Below, piece by piece: positions 1-9,065 of a stretch of DNA of 64,000 nt. The notes under the pieces were generated by a model. The model was not told where the DNA came from. It worked only from the letters and a program-made list of their open reading frames with translations, and did no database searches. The stretch comes from an uncultured Clostridia bacterium (lineage in GTDB: Bacteria > Bacillota > Clostridia > TANB77 > CAG-465), in assembly GCA_949106495.1 (NCBI GenBank), contig CARYZD010000002.1, positions 62,001-126,000 on the forward strand, given 5' to 3'. The translations under genes were made by a program, and so were the position numbers. The first letter of the stretch is position 1. Each line of letters opens with the position of its first letter.

Positions 1-1058
1 CTAAAGTCTCATCATTAGGTTCTTCTACCTGAATATTAGAAAATCTTCTTGAAAAAGCTGGATCAGATTGTATAAACTCATCATATTCATAGTCTGTAGT
101 AGCTCCTACTAAATGTATATTATCTGAAGTAATAAATGGTTTAATAATATTTGCAATATCAAGACTATTTCCATATAAACTTCGTCCTGTTCCAACAAAA
201 GAATGTATTTCATCTACAAATAAAATAATGTCTTTTTCATTAGATAAAATATCAAATAATTCTAATACTCTTTTTTCTAGCATTCCATTTAAAGTACAAT
301 TACTATTTAATTGTGCTGCACTAGTTTTTAATATTGTATAATTCTTTAAAGAATCAGGTACATTTCCTCGTTGTATTCTGTACGCAAGGCCTTCAATAAT
401 AGAAGTTTTTCCAACACCGAGCCTTACCTAAAAGAAGAGCAGATTTACCAGGTGTAAGTATAGCTATCATTAATTCTTCAAGCTCATTTTCTCTGCCTAT
501 TGCAGGATCAAAATCAAAATTCATATTTGTTAAACATTCACAATATTTACTCGTCTTTTCTGCAATATTATTGTAATGATACTTACTTTTAGATTTCGTG
601 TTATCATAATTATAATCTGAATAAAACATCATATTTCCATAATCCTCCTTATCTTGGGTATATTTTCTTTTATTATTGTTTTTATATTTAGAATTATTAT
701 TTATTCTTGTTGTTTCTTTTCCATAAAACGAACTGATTAATTCATCATCATCTAATTCTAGCATACTTTGATATGCTTCTACATTATTTCCCTTTTCTAT
801 TTCTTCATGAAGATATTTTTTTATATACTTTTTGATAAGCTTCTTTTCATATGGTTCTATTGTTTTTCCATAAGCTATTCTTTTGGCAATAGATAAAATT
901 TTTCTATAATATCTACCTGGGTTATCATACTCCAATTTCCAGTATTTATTATATAAATAATCGTCATATTCTTCCTTATGTGCATCATTATATTTTTTAT
1001 AATGTAATCCTATTAAAATAAAAATAATATTTAATATTATAGTTACAGTCAAAAACAT
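1..1058 (-). CDS. Membrane-anchored ClpA/ClpB-type AAA+ ATPase, partial, read through a +1 frameshift at CGG
   Basis: The start at 1058 has an AAGGAGGAAG SD. Residues 1-20 form one membrane anchor, followed by a charged linker of about 165 residues. A Clp-type AAA+ core then starts with the Clp signature PAIGRENELEEL. The zero frame breaks inside Walker A: after LLLGKA comes CGG (plus-strand 417-419), and a stop follows 8 codons later. Skipping the C gives GKAGVGKTS, then ILFVDEIHSFVGTGRS (Walker B) and GATTDYEYDEF with DPAFSRRF (sensor and arginine region), open to the window edge. Known: this fold is the D1 ring of Clp unfoldases. Inferred: a membrane-tethered unfoldase or remodeller whose ATPase exists only if the shift occurs. 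The substrate is unknown and the C-terminus lies outside the window. Confidence 0.85.
417..419 (-). other. CGG +1 frameshift site 1 (Walker A)
   Basis: In-frame codon 214 of the AAA+ gene. Zero frame reads GCT CGG TGT TGG, with a stop 8 codons on. Skipping C gives GCT GGT GTT GGA AAA ACT, which spells the invariant A-G-V-G-K-T of the P-loop. Confidence 0.85.
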
Positions 1059-1120
1059 ATTTCTTCCTCCTTTTCATAATATAAATTATTTATTATGTTA
1101 AAAACTAATAATGTTTAATA

Positions 1121-1149
1121 ATTATATCATTTTTATAATATTATGTCAA
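1121..1149 (-). promoter_or_regulatory. SigA promoter of the AAA+ gene
   Basis: On the minus strand, TTGACA (1149-1144), a 17-base spacer and TATAAT (1126-1121), about 65 bases before the start codon. Confidence 0.8.
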
Positions 1150-1154
1150 TCAAA

Positions 1155-1283
1155 CAGATAAAAAAACAAGCCTATTTCTAGACTTGTTAGTAAACAAAAT
1201 AGATGCCTCTACATTGCTATAGAGGCGATCATAAGAGGTTGATATATGAAAACTAAGGTTTTTTCCCTAGCTCGGCATGCTTT
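1155..1283 (-). ncRNA. Structured 3' UTR or small RNA ending in a terminator
   Basis: This follows the stop of the SNase-like gene. Read on the minus strand it has ATGCC/GGCAT flanks (1278-1274 with 1206-1202), a CTAGG/CCTTAG hairpin, a perfect GCCTCTA/TAGAGGC hairpin whose arm competes with the outer stem, and finally an ACAAG/CTTGT hairpin with a T7 tract (about 1190-1155). Its composition differs from the plain AT-rich spacers around it. I do not recognise the family. It could be a processed 3' UTR sRNA or just tandem terminators. Confidence 0.4.
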
Positions 1284-1886
1284 TTAGTATTCCCAAACAC
1301 CAGCTAATGTTTGTTTAGCATATGCTTGAGATTCTGCTAATTTATTATATTCTAAAGCTTTTTTACTAATAGAAGAATCTAATATGATTTTTCCTTCTTT
1401 TAACAATTTAGCATTATATAAACTAGCATTTTCTGAATAAATGTATATCATTGCATATCCATTTGATACTTTATTCTCATCAAAAGATATGTCAACATAT
1501 TTTCCAGATAAATCTTGATCTAAAGAATATACAGCATCAGGCATCATTGTTGTAAAATCTGTACCTATCATTTTAGCTTCTATTCTTTTTTCTCCTACAA
1601 TTAATGTTAAAATACCTTTATCATTAACTGTTGCAACTTTAACTGTTGTTTTTTCTCCAACTTTTAAAGCTTTAAGATTTTCTGGTAGTATAGATTCATC
1701 ATTTGTTACATTTACTTCAGTATTAGTATCGTTTGAACCACTAATAACTGGTGTATTTTGTTGTGGTTTGTTAATTTTAATATATAAGAATAAACCAGAT
1801 GCAATTATTATTAAGCATATAATACCAACAACAATTTTAGTACCATATTGTTCAAAATAAAAATCCAATTTATTTTTATAATACAT
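1284..1886 (-). CDS. Membrane-anchored SNase-fold protein, probably not a nuclease
   Basis: 200 residues; the GAGGAGG SD lies 8 bases before ATG. A short cytoplasmic N-terminus is followed by one TM segment (about 17-37), a Thr/Asn-rich linker (about 40-65) and an extracellular domain. The C-terminus carries the typical thermonuclease pattern: residues YNAKLLKEGKIIL, then an Ala/Lys helix and a final GVWEY, like the LNxxLVxxGLA...AxxxxxGLW of SNase domains. I do not see the SNase catalytic Arg/Glu/Arg set, so a binding or structural role is likelier than nuclease activity (inference). It has its own promoter at 1932-1960 and is a single gene. Confidence 0.6.
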   Translation of the reverse strand: MYYKNKLDFYFEQYGTKIVVGIICLIIIASGLFLYIKINKPQQNTPVISGSNDTNTEVNVTNDESILPENLKALKVGEKTTVKVATVNDKGILTLIVGEKRIEAKMIGTDFTTMMPDAVYSLDQDLSGKYVDISFDENKVSNGYAMIYIYSENASLYNAKLLKEGKIILDSSISKKALEYNKLAESQAYAKQTLAGVWEY

Positions 1887-1931
1887 CTACCAAACCTCCT
1901 CTATATAACATAGAATACAATCTACACTTTT

Positions 1932-1960
1932 ATTATAACACTTCTGTTATGTAAAGTCAA
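1932..1960 (-). promoter_or_regulatory. SigA promoter of the SNase-like gene
   Basis: Minus strand TTGACT (1960-1955), 17-base spacer, TATAAT (1937-1932). Confidence 0.75.
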
Positions 1961-2030
1961 TACTTTATTTCAAAAATATTACATTTTTATGTTTGTACAT
2001 TATTACAATTATATTAAAATAGCAATATAT

Positions 2031-2069
2031 AAAGCTTTTGAGCTAAATATAAATAGTCTCAAAAGCTTT
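2031..2069 (-). terminator. Terminator of yebC
   Basis: A 12-bp hairpin, AAAGCTTTTGAG with CTCAAAAGCTTT, just after the yebC stop and followed by AT-rich sequence. Confidence 0.65.
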
Positions 2070-2097
2070 AATTAATAACTTAATTTATATATTTAAA

Positions 2098-2823
2098 TTA
2101 CATATCTGCATTATGCCAAACATTTTGAACATCATCGTTTTCGTCCATTCTATCTAAGAAGTTTTGCATTTTTTCTTCTTCCTCTTCTGTAAGTTCTTTT
2201 TTCATATTAGCAATTTGTCTTACATCAGATTCTACAATTTTTGCACCTGTTTTTTCAACAGCGTCTAATACATCTGAGAATGTATCAGGAGAAGTAAATA
2301 TTTCAATATATTCTTCATCTGGTACAAAATCTTCTGCTCCTGCATCTAAAACAGTCATCATTAATTCATCTTCATCTATAGATTCATCTTTTTCAATTAA
2401 TATATATCCTTTTTTCTCAAACATATATCCAACTGAACCATTAACACCTAAAGAACCACCAGATTTAGAGAATATATGTCTTACATCTGCAGCTGTTCTA
2501 TTTTTGTTATCTGTAGTAGCCTCAACTATTACAGCAACACCACATGGTCCAAATCCTTCGTATGTAATTTCTTCATAGTTATCTCCATTTGCATCTCCTG
2601 CTGCTTTTTGGATACATCTATTTATATTATCATTAGGCATATTGTTAGCCTTACATTTTGCTATTACATCTTTTAGTTTACGGTTGACATTCGGGTCAGG
2701 GCTTCCTCCCATCTTAACTGCTACAGTAAGTTCTTTTCCAAGTTTTGAAAATATACCTGCTCTTTTTGTATCTGTGGCTTCTTTTTTTCTTTTAATATTA
2801 GCCCATTTACTGTGTCCACTCAT
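2098..2823 (-). CDS. yebC: YebC/PmpR (TACO1-family) protein
   Basis: 241 residues, full length for the family. It opens with the diagnostic MSGHSKWANIKRKK and continues with FSKLGKELTVAVK and GGSPDPNVN, then ITYEGFGPCGVAVIVE and a C-terminal acidic domain. GGAGGG SD before ATG. Known: YebC proteins bind DNA as regulators in some bacteria, and in Firmicutes YebC-type factors help ribosomes through polyproline stretches. Which role this copy has cannot be told from sequence. It is a single gene between two hairpin terminators. Confidence 0.95.
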   Translation of the reverse strand: MSGHSKWANIKRKKEATDTKRAGIFSKLGKELTVAVKMGGSPDPNVNRKLKDVIAKCKANNMPNDNINRCIQKAAGDANGDNYEEITYEGFGPCGVAVIVEATTDNKNRTAADVRHIFSKSGGSLGVNGSVGYMFEKKGYILIEKDESIDEDELMMTVLDAGAEDFVPDEEYIEIFTSPDTFSDVLDAVEKTGAKIVESDVRQIANMKKELTEEEEEKMQNFLDRMDENDDVQNVWHNADM

Positions 2824-2961
2824 AACTATCCCTCCATCTTTTATAATTTAACTTAAATAAATAGTAACAGGACTTGTTACTATAATGCCTTTAAATTATA
2901 TCACTTAGTTTGAAATTTGTCTAGTTTTATAACTATTAAATATAAATTATAAGAAATAAAA

Positions 2962-2996
2962 AATAGTCTATTATATAAATAGACTATTTTTTATTA
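2962..2996 (-). terminator. Terminator of the 3.0-3.5 kb gene
   Basis: Hairpin AATAGTCTAT/ATAGACTATT (loop TATATAA) with A/T tracts on both sides, so it could work in both directions. Similar GATAGTCTAT hairpins follow the paralogue at 8.9 kb and whiA at 10.37 kb. Confidence 0.7.
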
Positions 2997-2998
2997 AA

Positions 2999-3500
2999 TT
3001 ATTCAAATAATATCAACCAACATAAAGCATTTTGTATCTTTTCAATTTTTCTATGTTTTTCTTCTCTTTTTTCAACTTCTAGAATTTTTTCTTTATAGGT
3101 ATTATACTCATTTATACATTCCTTAATATCATCATTAAAACTGGCTTCAAGAATTTTACTCAATATTTGTATGCATTCTTCAAATGTATAATTATTTGTA
3201 TCTTCTAAAGGTATATTTGCATATTTACTAACATATTCTTTAAAATCCTCTCTTTCAGAAGTAAGTATTAATTTATCATATTTAACATCTATACTTATAT
3301 CATCATAGTAATCTCTATCAACTCTTATAGTATATATAATATATGCTGAACCTATCATCAAATAGAATACTGCACTAATAGCAACTCCGAATAAGGCTAA
3401 TTATAGACAACTCCATCCATATATCTGAATGTGAAAAGTTTGAAATTATATAAGTTAAAACGCCAATAATAGTTAAAATTATGAAAATTAAACAAAACAT
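2999..3500 (-). CDS. Two-TM hypothetical protein read through a +1 frameshift at CGG; paralogue of 8433-8909
   Basis: Start at 3500 (ATG TTT) after a GGAGG SD. The zero frame gives a hydrophobic segment, then CGG at 3387-3389 and a stop 4 codons later. Skipping the C yields IGVAISAVFYLMIGSAY, a second membrane segment, then a soluble domain of about 115 residues ending IQNALCWLILFE; total 166 residues. The intact paralogue has the same plan, with ILSDITELSNND matching ILSKILEASFNDD here, plus nearly the same upstream 60-70 bases. The second ORF has no SD of its own, so one frameshifted gene fits better than two genes. Function unknown. Confidence 0.75.
3387..3389 (-). other. CGG +1 frameshift site 2
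   Basis: Codon 38, in frame from 3500. Zero frame: ATT CGG AGT TGC TAT TAG. Skipping C: ATT GGA GTT GCT ATT, which continues a membrane helix. Confidence 0.8.
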
Positions 3501-3559
3501 AAAATTTTCCTCCTTATATATTAATGCGAAGATAATTTTTATAATGTTATAACACAATA

Positions 3560-3588
3560 ATTATACTATTTTACATCCCCAAATTCAA
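3560..3588 (-). promoter_or_regulatory. Promoter shared in sequence with the 8.4 kb paralogue
   Basis: Minus strand TTGAAT (3588-3583), 17-base spacer, TATAAT (3565-3560). The bases from the -10 box to the SD match the region upstream of 8433 with only a few changes. Confidence 0.7.
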
Positions 3589-3618
3589 TAATTATGCAAT
3601 CTATAACAAACAAAATAT

Positions 3619-3645
3619 AAAGCAAGTATTCTTATACTTGCTTTT
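3619..3645 (-). terminator. Terminator of the polA-transglycosylase unit
   Basis: Hairpin AAAGCAAGTAT/ATACTTGCTTT directly after the lytic transglycosylase stop, followed by T-rich sequence on the minus strand. Confidence 0.7.
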
Positions 3646-3650
3646 ATCTC

Positions 3651-4214
3651 CTATACTAATGAAGGGTATATTTTTTTATATACTTTATATGCTTTTATAA
3701 CTTTCTTTAAATAATTTGTTGTTTCATTAAATGGTAATGTTACATCTGTTGTATCTAACTTATCTGATATAGCACCTTGTTCTATCCATTTATTTACATT
3801 TCCTATTCCTGCATTATATGCACAAATAGCTAAATAGTAGTTACCATTATATCTTGATATTAAAGAGGCTAAATAATTACATCCTATTTCTAAATTAACA
3901 TTTATATCATAAATAGTAAAATCATTTATTTCATCTGCAGAACGAGTTACATCATTTATTTCTTTTGCCGTAGGTTCTGTTACTTGCATGAGTCCCTTTG
4001 CCTCTTTATTTGAAGTAGCTTTATCATTAAATTTACTTTCTGTATTTATTATAGCTAGTGTAAGATATGGATCTAGATTATTTTTTTTAGAATATTCAAG
4101 TATCTGTTCTTTATATTTAACAGGATAAACATATGTTCTAAATACTAATATTCCTACTATAATTGCTATTATAATACAGATAAAAACTGTATACAAAGCT
4201 ATCTTCTTTTTCAT
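3651..4214 (-). CDS. Membrane-anchored lytic transglycosylase (SLT domain)
   Basis: 187 residues: TM anchor at about 7-25, then a Slt70-type lysozyme fold. The catalytic Glu is E59 in INTESKF, with GLMQ at 74-77 and AYNAG near 132-136, the three marks of family 1 lytic transglycosylases. It cleaves peptidoglycan glycan strands between MurNAc and GlcNAc, forming 1,6-anhydro ends, outside the membrane. The gene starts 21 bases after polA and shares its transcript, a neighbour pair also seen in other clostridia (from memory). Confidence 0.92.
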   Translation of the reverse strand: MKKKIALYTVFICIIIAIIVGILVFRTYVYPVKYKEQILEYSKKNNLDPYLTLAIINTESKFNDKATSNKEAKGLMQVTEPTAKEINDVTRSADEINDFTIYDINVNLEIGCNYLASLISRYNGNYYLAICAYNAGIGNVNKWIEQGAISDKLDTTDVTLPFNETTNYLKKVIKAYKVYKKIYPSLV

Positions 4215-4235
4215 TTATTCCCCTCTTTTCATTAA

Positions 4236-7013
4236 TTATTTTGCTTCATACCAACTTTTTCCAGTATTTAAATCTACATCTAATGGTATATTAAGTTTTA
4301 CTACATTTTCCATTGTTTCTTTCATAAGTTTTTTAACTATTTCTAATTCTTCCTTTACTGTCTCTACAATAAGTTCATCATGTACTTGCATTACAAGTTT
4401 AGATTTTAGATTATTTTCTTTTAATGCCTTATATAAATTATTCATAGCAATTTTAATTATATCTGCAGCTGTTCCTTGTATTGGAGTATTCATTGCTACA
4501 CGTTCTCCAAACTGCACAATTGTTTTATTTTTATTCTTAAGCTCTGGTATATATCTTCTTCTACCAAATAATGTAGATACATAACCATTCTCTTTTGCTT
4601 CTTTAACAATATTTTCCATAAATTCACGTATTCCATGATATTTAGATAAATATGTGTTAATATAATCCTTTGCTTCTCTCCACGATGTACCAACATTTTT
4701 TGCCAGTCCAAACTCACTTATTCCATATACTATTCCAAAATTAACAGCTTTAGCTTTTGAACGCATTTGTTTTGTAACTTCATCGAGAGGCACATCAAAA
4801 ACTTGTGAAGCAGTTACTTTATGTACATCTATGTTATTATTAAAAGCTGATATCATAGTTTCATCTTTAGATATATGAGATAATACTCTAAGTTCAATTT
4901 GACTATAATCTGCATCTGCAATTAGACTACCATCAGGAGCAGTAAAGAAAGTTCGTATTTTACTACCAAGTTCAAGTCTAATTGGAATGTTTTGTAAATT
5001 TGGTTCAACACTACTTAATCTTCCAGTAGATGTTACTGTTTGCATAAATGTAGTATGTATTCTTGAATCTTCCTTTATAGTTGCTCTTAACCCATCAACA
5101 TAAGTTGACTTTAATTTCATAGTCTGTCTATATTCAATTATTAAAGGTATTATTTCGTGATATTCTTCAAGTCCTTCTAGAACTTCTTTATTAGTCGAAT
5201 ATCCAGTTTTAGTTTTCTTTTTACCTGGTAAGTTTAATTTTTCAAATAATATAGTACCTAATTGCTGAGGAGAATTAATATTAAATGTTTCTCCTGCCAA
5301 ACCATATATTTGTTCTTCTAGTTCATCTATTCTTTTTGTAATCTCTATTCCAAATTCTTCAAGTTTTTCTTTATTTACATACATACCTGTAGTTTCCATA
5401 CTAGCTAAAGTTTCAGACAATGGCATTTCAATATCATACATAAGAGAATACATATTATCCATTTTTAATCTATCGTCCATTATACTTTGTGACATATATA
5501 TTCCTTTAGTAGCAAGTGCAACTTCTTTAGATAGATTTTCATCTAATATGTTTTCATTTGAGTTTTCATCATCATTAAATAGTGATAATTGTATTTCTTC
5601 TTTAGCAGCAGACTGTGTATTAATAATAACACCATGTAATTCTTCCAAAATACCCTCAAATTTATAATTTCTTGTAGAATCTAATAAATAACATGCAATA
5701 AGCAAATCATAGCTAAAATTTGAAATATGGTCACAGATGTTAGTAAAGAAAAATCTTTGATCTTGCTTAATATTATATCCAAGTTTTTGACAAGTAGAAT
5801 TTGCAAATCTTTTAAGTAAATTTATAATATATCCCTTGTCTTCTTTATTATCTGTATTAAAGCTATCTAAAGATATAATATAACATTTATCTAAAGAGGC
5901 AGAATATATACTTAAAAATGATTTATCATTTATAGATAGTATACTACTAAATGCTTGATTATCATAATTTATATTTAATATATATGAAATTTTTTCTTCG
6001 TTTAGTACCTCATCAATTGTTTTTAAATATTTTTCTATGTTATTTTTATTAACTATAATTACATTTTCTTCTTTTATATTTATATCTGATGAATTAATAC
6101 TTTTTTCTTGAGTATCTGTTTTTATATTATCAAAATCATATTTGGCTAGAAATTTATTAAATGCAAGTTTTTTAAATAAAGGATATACCTCTTCTTTATT
6201 TATATCTGTAACTTTATTTACTTCGTAATCTAGTTCGATAGGTACTTCTCTATTTATTGTTGCAAGAGTGTAGCTAAGTCTTGCCATTTCTTCATCATTT
6301 CTTAATTTTTCGATTATTTTAGCACTTGCATCTAATGTATCTATATTTTTGTATATATTATCTAGTGTAGTATATTTTTCTATTAAATTATATGCTGTTT
6401 TTTCTCCTATTCCTTTTACTCCTAGAATATTATCTGATGCATCTCCCATTAAAGATTTTATATCTACTACTTGATAAGGTTCAATTCCCTTTTCCTCTTT
6501 AAGCAATTCAGGAGTATATATAGTATATTCTGTTTTTCCCATTTTTGTTGTTGGATAAATTATATTTGTTTTAGGAGAAATTAACTGGTAAGAATCTCTA
6601 TCTCCTGTTAGTATATATGTAAATATATCTTTGTCTCCATTTTTTTCATTTAAAGAGGCAATTGTACCTAAAATATCATCTGCTTCAAATCCTTCAAGTT
6701 CAATAATATTTATATTCATAGCTCTTAAGACATCTTTTATTATTGGTACTTGCTCTCTAAGTTCATCAGGCATTCCTTTTCTTGTCCCTTTATATTCGTC
6801 ATACATTTTATGTCTAAATGTTGGTGCTTTTAAGTCAAAAGCAACTGTTATATAATCTGGATTAAATTTATCCATAATCATATAATATATATTTAAAAAT
6901 CCAAATACAGCATTTGTATGAATTCCTTCAGATGTTACCATCCTAGCAGCAGATAATCCATAAAAAGCTCTATTTAGAATACTATTTCCGTCAATTACCA
7001 AATACTTTTCCAT
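4236..7013 (-). CDS. polA: DNA polymerase I
   Basis: 925 residues. Residues 1-290 are the 5'-3' exonuclease (FEADDILGT, GDASDNILGVKGIGEKTA). The middle part (about 310-500) is the 3'-5' exonuclease fold without a visible DxE metal motif, so proofreading is probably lost, as in many Gram-positive PolA proteins. Residues about 520-925 are the A-family polymerase, with TSTGRLSS, DYSQIELR (motif A), RSKAKAVNFGIVYG (O-helix) and QVHDELI (motif C). It replaces RNA primers and fills repair gaps. SD AAGGGAG; no CGG codon in frame. Confidence 0.97.
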   Translation of the reverse strand: MEKYLVIDGNSILNRAFYGLSAARMVTSEGIHTNAVFGFLNIYYMIMDKFNPDYITVAFDLKAPTFRHKMYDEYKGTRKGMPDELREQVPIIKDVLRAMNINIIELEGFEADDILGTIASLNEKNGDKDIFTYILTGDRDSYQLISPKTNIIYPTTKMGKTEYTIYTPELLKEEKGIEPYQVVDIKSLMGDASDNILGVKGIGEKTAYNLIEKYTTLDNIYKNIDTLDASAKIIEKLRNDEEMARLSYTLATINREVPIELDYEVNKVTDINKEEVYPLFKKLAFNKFLAKYDFDNIKTDTQEKSINSSDINIKEENVIIVNKNNIEKYLKTIDEVLNEEKISYILNINYDNQAFSSILSINDKSFLSIYSASLDKCYIISLDSFNTDNKEDKGYIINLLKRFANSTCQKLGYNIKQDQRFFFTNICDHISNFSYDLLIACYLLDSTRNYKFEGILEELHGVIINTQSAAKEEIQLSLFNDDENSNENILDENLSKEVALATKGIYMSQSIMDDRLKMDNMYSLMYDIEMPLSETLASMETTGMYVNKEKLEEFGIEITKRIDELEEQIYGLAGETFNINSPQQLGTILFEKLNLPGKKKTKTGYSTNKEVLEGLEEYHEIIPLIIEYRQTMKLKSTYVDGLRATIKEDSRIHTTFMQTVTSTGRLSSVEPNLQNIPIRLELGSKIRTFFTAPDGSLIADADYSQIELRVLSHISKDETMISAFNNNIDVHKVTASQVFDVPLDEVTKQMRSKAKAVNFGIVYGISEFGLAKNVGTSWREAKDYINTYLSKYHGIREFMENIVKEAKENGYVSTLFGRRRYIPELKNKNKTIVQFGERVAMNTPIQGTAADIIKIAMNNLYKALKENNLKSKLVMQVHDELIVETVKEELEIVKKLMKETMENVVKLNIPLDVDLNTGKSWYEAK

Positions 7014-7054
7014 TGTTTTCTCCCTTATTTTTATTGTTTATTCTTTTTAGTTAT

Positions 7055-8206
7055 CTATACAAATTTTTCCCAAACTAAATTTGCAACTTCAAGTCCACGA
7101 CTTGTAAGTCTAATATGATTTTTATCTTTTTCTATTAGTTTATTATTTTCTAATTCTTTTAATTCTTCACCAAATATCTCATATACATCTTTTTTGTATT
7201 TGTTATTAAACTTAGTTATATCAAGTCCTTCTGTTTTTCTAAGTGAAAGCATAACATATTCTTTCATTAAAGAAAGTAAATCTAGTTCTTCATAGCTTTC
7301 ATCATCTATTGTGCTACAATTATTTTCTATACACTCAACATACTTCTCTACATTCTTTATATTTGAATATCTTGCTCCTCCAAAAAAGCTTGATGCACCA
7401 CTTCCAAAACCTAAATATAGCTCTTGATTCCAATATCTTAAATTATGTTTAGATTCATATCCTTTTAAAGCATAATTTGAAATTTCATATCTATGATATC
7501 CATTTTTTTCAAATGTGTCTTTTAAATATTTATACATTTCATACTCTTCATCCTCATCTACAAGAGTTACATATCCTTCATTTAATAAAAAGGCAAGTTT
7601 AGTGTTTTCATGTATTTCTAAATTGTAAATAGATATATGTTTAATATTTTTACTTTTTAAACTTAATATATAATCTACACTAGCTTTAAAATGCTCTAAA
7701 TTCAAATCTGGTAAAGGATAAATTAAATCTAGTGAAATATTATTAAATCCTATTTCATTTGCTAAATTTAAGGCATTTTCGAAATCCTCTAGTTTGTGTA
7801 CTCTACCAATCTTTTTTAATATGTTATTATATGTAGATTGAAGACCAATACTTAATCTATTTACTCCAGCCTCTTTATATGTTTCTAACTTTTCTTTAGT
7901 AACACTATTTGGATTTAATTCTATTGTAACCTCTTTTAAATCTTCTTTATTTACAAATAGCATTAATGTATCTAATATTTGTTTTATGTATTTTTCATCT
8001 ATATATGATGGTGTTCCTCCACCTATATATATAGTTGTTATCTTATATTGACTTAATATTTCTGCATTTTTTAGTATTTCATTACAAAGTGCAAATACAT
8101 ATTGTTCAATTAAATCTTCTTTTCTAGCAAAAGATGCAAAATCACAATAAAAGCACTTACTAAGGCAAAATGGTATATGTATATATATCCCTATTTCATT
8201 GTTCAT
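7055..8206 (-). CDS. hemW: HemW-type radical SAM protein
   Basis: 383 residues. The radical SAM cluster motif is C14-x3-C18-x2-C21, followed by GGGTPS and the family's C-terminal winged domain. Known: HemW binds haem and an Fe-S cluster and is a haem chaperone; it was long annotated as oxygen-independent coproporphyrinogen oxidase. It has the CxxxCxxC spacing but I see no other haem gene in the window, which favours HemW over HemN. SD AAGGAGA. It lies 41 bases upstream of polA on the same strand. Confidence 0.9.
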   Translation of the reverse strand: MNNEIGIYIHIPFCLSKCFYCDFASFARKEDLIEQYVFALCNEILKNAEILSQYKITTIYIGGGTPSYIDEKYIKQILDTLMLFVNKEDLKEVTIELNPNSVTKEKLETYKEAGVNRLSIGLQSTYNNILKKIGRVHKLEDFENALNLANEIGFNNISLDLIYPLPDLNLEHFKASVDYILSLKSKNIKHISIYNLEIHENTKLAFLLNEGYVTLVDEDEEYEMYKYLKDTFEKNGYHRYEISNYALKGYESKHNLRYWNQELYLGFGSGASSFFGGARYSNIKNVEKYVECIENNCSTIDDESYEELDLLSLMKEYVMLSLRKTEGLDITKFNNKYKKDVYEIFGEELKELENNKLIEKDKNHIRLTSRGLEVANLVWEKFV

Positions 8207-8344
8207 ATTATATTCTCCTTAAGTCTTTTCTTATTCTATCATAAAGATTTTTTCATTTCAAGGAAAAATGGTTTTACAATCTTTGTTTATTCATGAGCCT
8301 GTGTATTATTATGTAATGTTAATCTGGTATTTTAATCATCAATA

Positions 8345-8373
8345 TTAACTTTCGCAATAAAAAATAGTATAAT
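8345..8373 (+). promoter_or_regulatory. Promoter of the 8.4 kb membrane protein
   Basis: TTAACT (8345-8350), 17-base spacer, TATAAT (8368-8373). The sequence downstream to the SD matches that of the 3.5 kb paralogue. Confidence 0.65.
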
Positions 8374-8432
8374 TATTGTGTCATAACATTATAAAAATTA
8401 TCTTCATATTAATATATAAGGAGGATTTAATT

Positions 8433-8909
8433 ATGCTTACTTTGATTTTTATCATTTCTTTAATACTAACTATTATACTTGCTGTACTTATTCAAAATGA
8501 AATTTCTGATGGGATTTTTACTATAATATCATTTTCTGTACTTGTGATAGTTACAATTTATACTGGTGTCTTTTTAGGTCTTGCTATAACTGATATTTCT
8601 TCTTCGCGTTCAATGCGTTCAATAAATTCAAAAATAGAAATATATGAAGAAGAAAACGCTAAAATATACTCATATTTAAAAGAAACAGTTGAAAAATACT
8701 ATAAAGATGAACCATCATATAATATTTTTTCAACAGATACACCAGAAGGATGTATTAGCATATTATCTGACATTACAGAATTATCAAATAATGATGTAGT
8801 TATAATACAATCTAGAGAATATCTTTCAAATAAAAGAGAAATACTTTCATTAAAAGAAAAAAAAGCTGATTTAAGTACTACAAAATGGTTATTATACTTT
8901 GGACACTAA
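8433..8909 (+). CDS. Two-TM hypothetical protein, intact paralogue of 2999-3500
   Basis: 158 residues, start chosen at ATG 8433 after AAGGAGG. Two adjacent membrane segments (about 1-22 and 30-52) are followed by a charged domain of about 105 residues with predicted coiled-coil character (IYEEENAKIYSYL, LSLKEKKADLS) and a hydrophobic end. I do not recognise a family. The paralogue lies on the opposite strand 5 kb away, so the pair looks like an inverted duplication of gene plus promoter. It contains no CGG and is unbroken. Confidence 0.7.
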   Translation: MLTLIFIISLILTIILAVLIQNEISDGIFTIISFSVLVIVTIYTGVFLGLAITDISSSRSMRSINSKIEIYEEENAKIYSYLKETVEKYYKDEPSYNIFSTDTPEGCISILSDITELSNNDVVIIQSREYLSNKREILSLKEKKADLSTTKWLLYFGH

Positions 8910-8915
8910 TAATAA

Positions 8916-8945
8916 AGATAGTCTATTTTTATAGGCTATCTTTTC
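8916..8945 (+). terminator. Terminator of the 8.4 kb gene
   Basis: AGATAGTCTAT/ATAGGCTATCT hairpin followed by TTTT. Confidence 0.7.
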
Positions 8946-9065
8946 TTATATCAACAAATTAAAATTTTATCTTTTGTAAGTATTTAAAATATAAGTACAA
9001 ATTGTAGTAATAAAATTTGATCTGTGTTATACTACTATCATAAATATAGAAAGGAAGTGAAATTT

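Noticed and set aside
1230..1260. preQ1-like stretch (AGAGGTT...AAAACTAAGG)
   Set aside because: The conserved C-rich loop pairing of preQ1 aptamers is missing, and no suitable gene follows on that strand.
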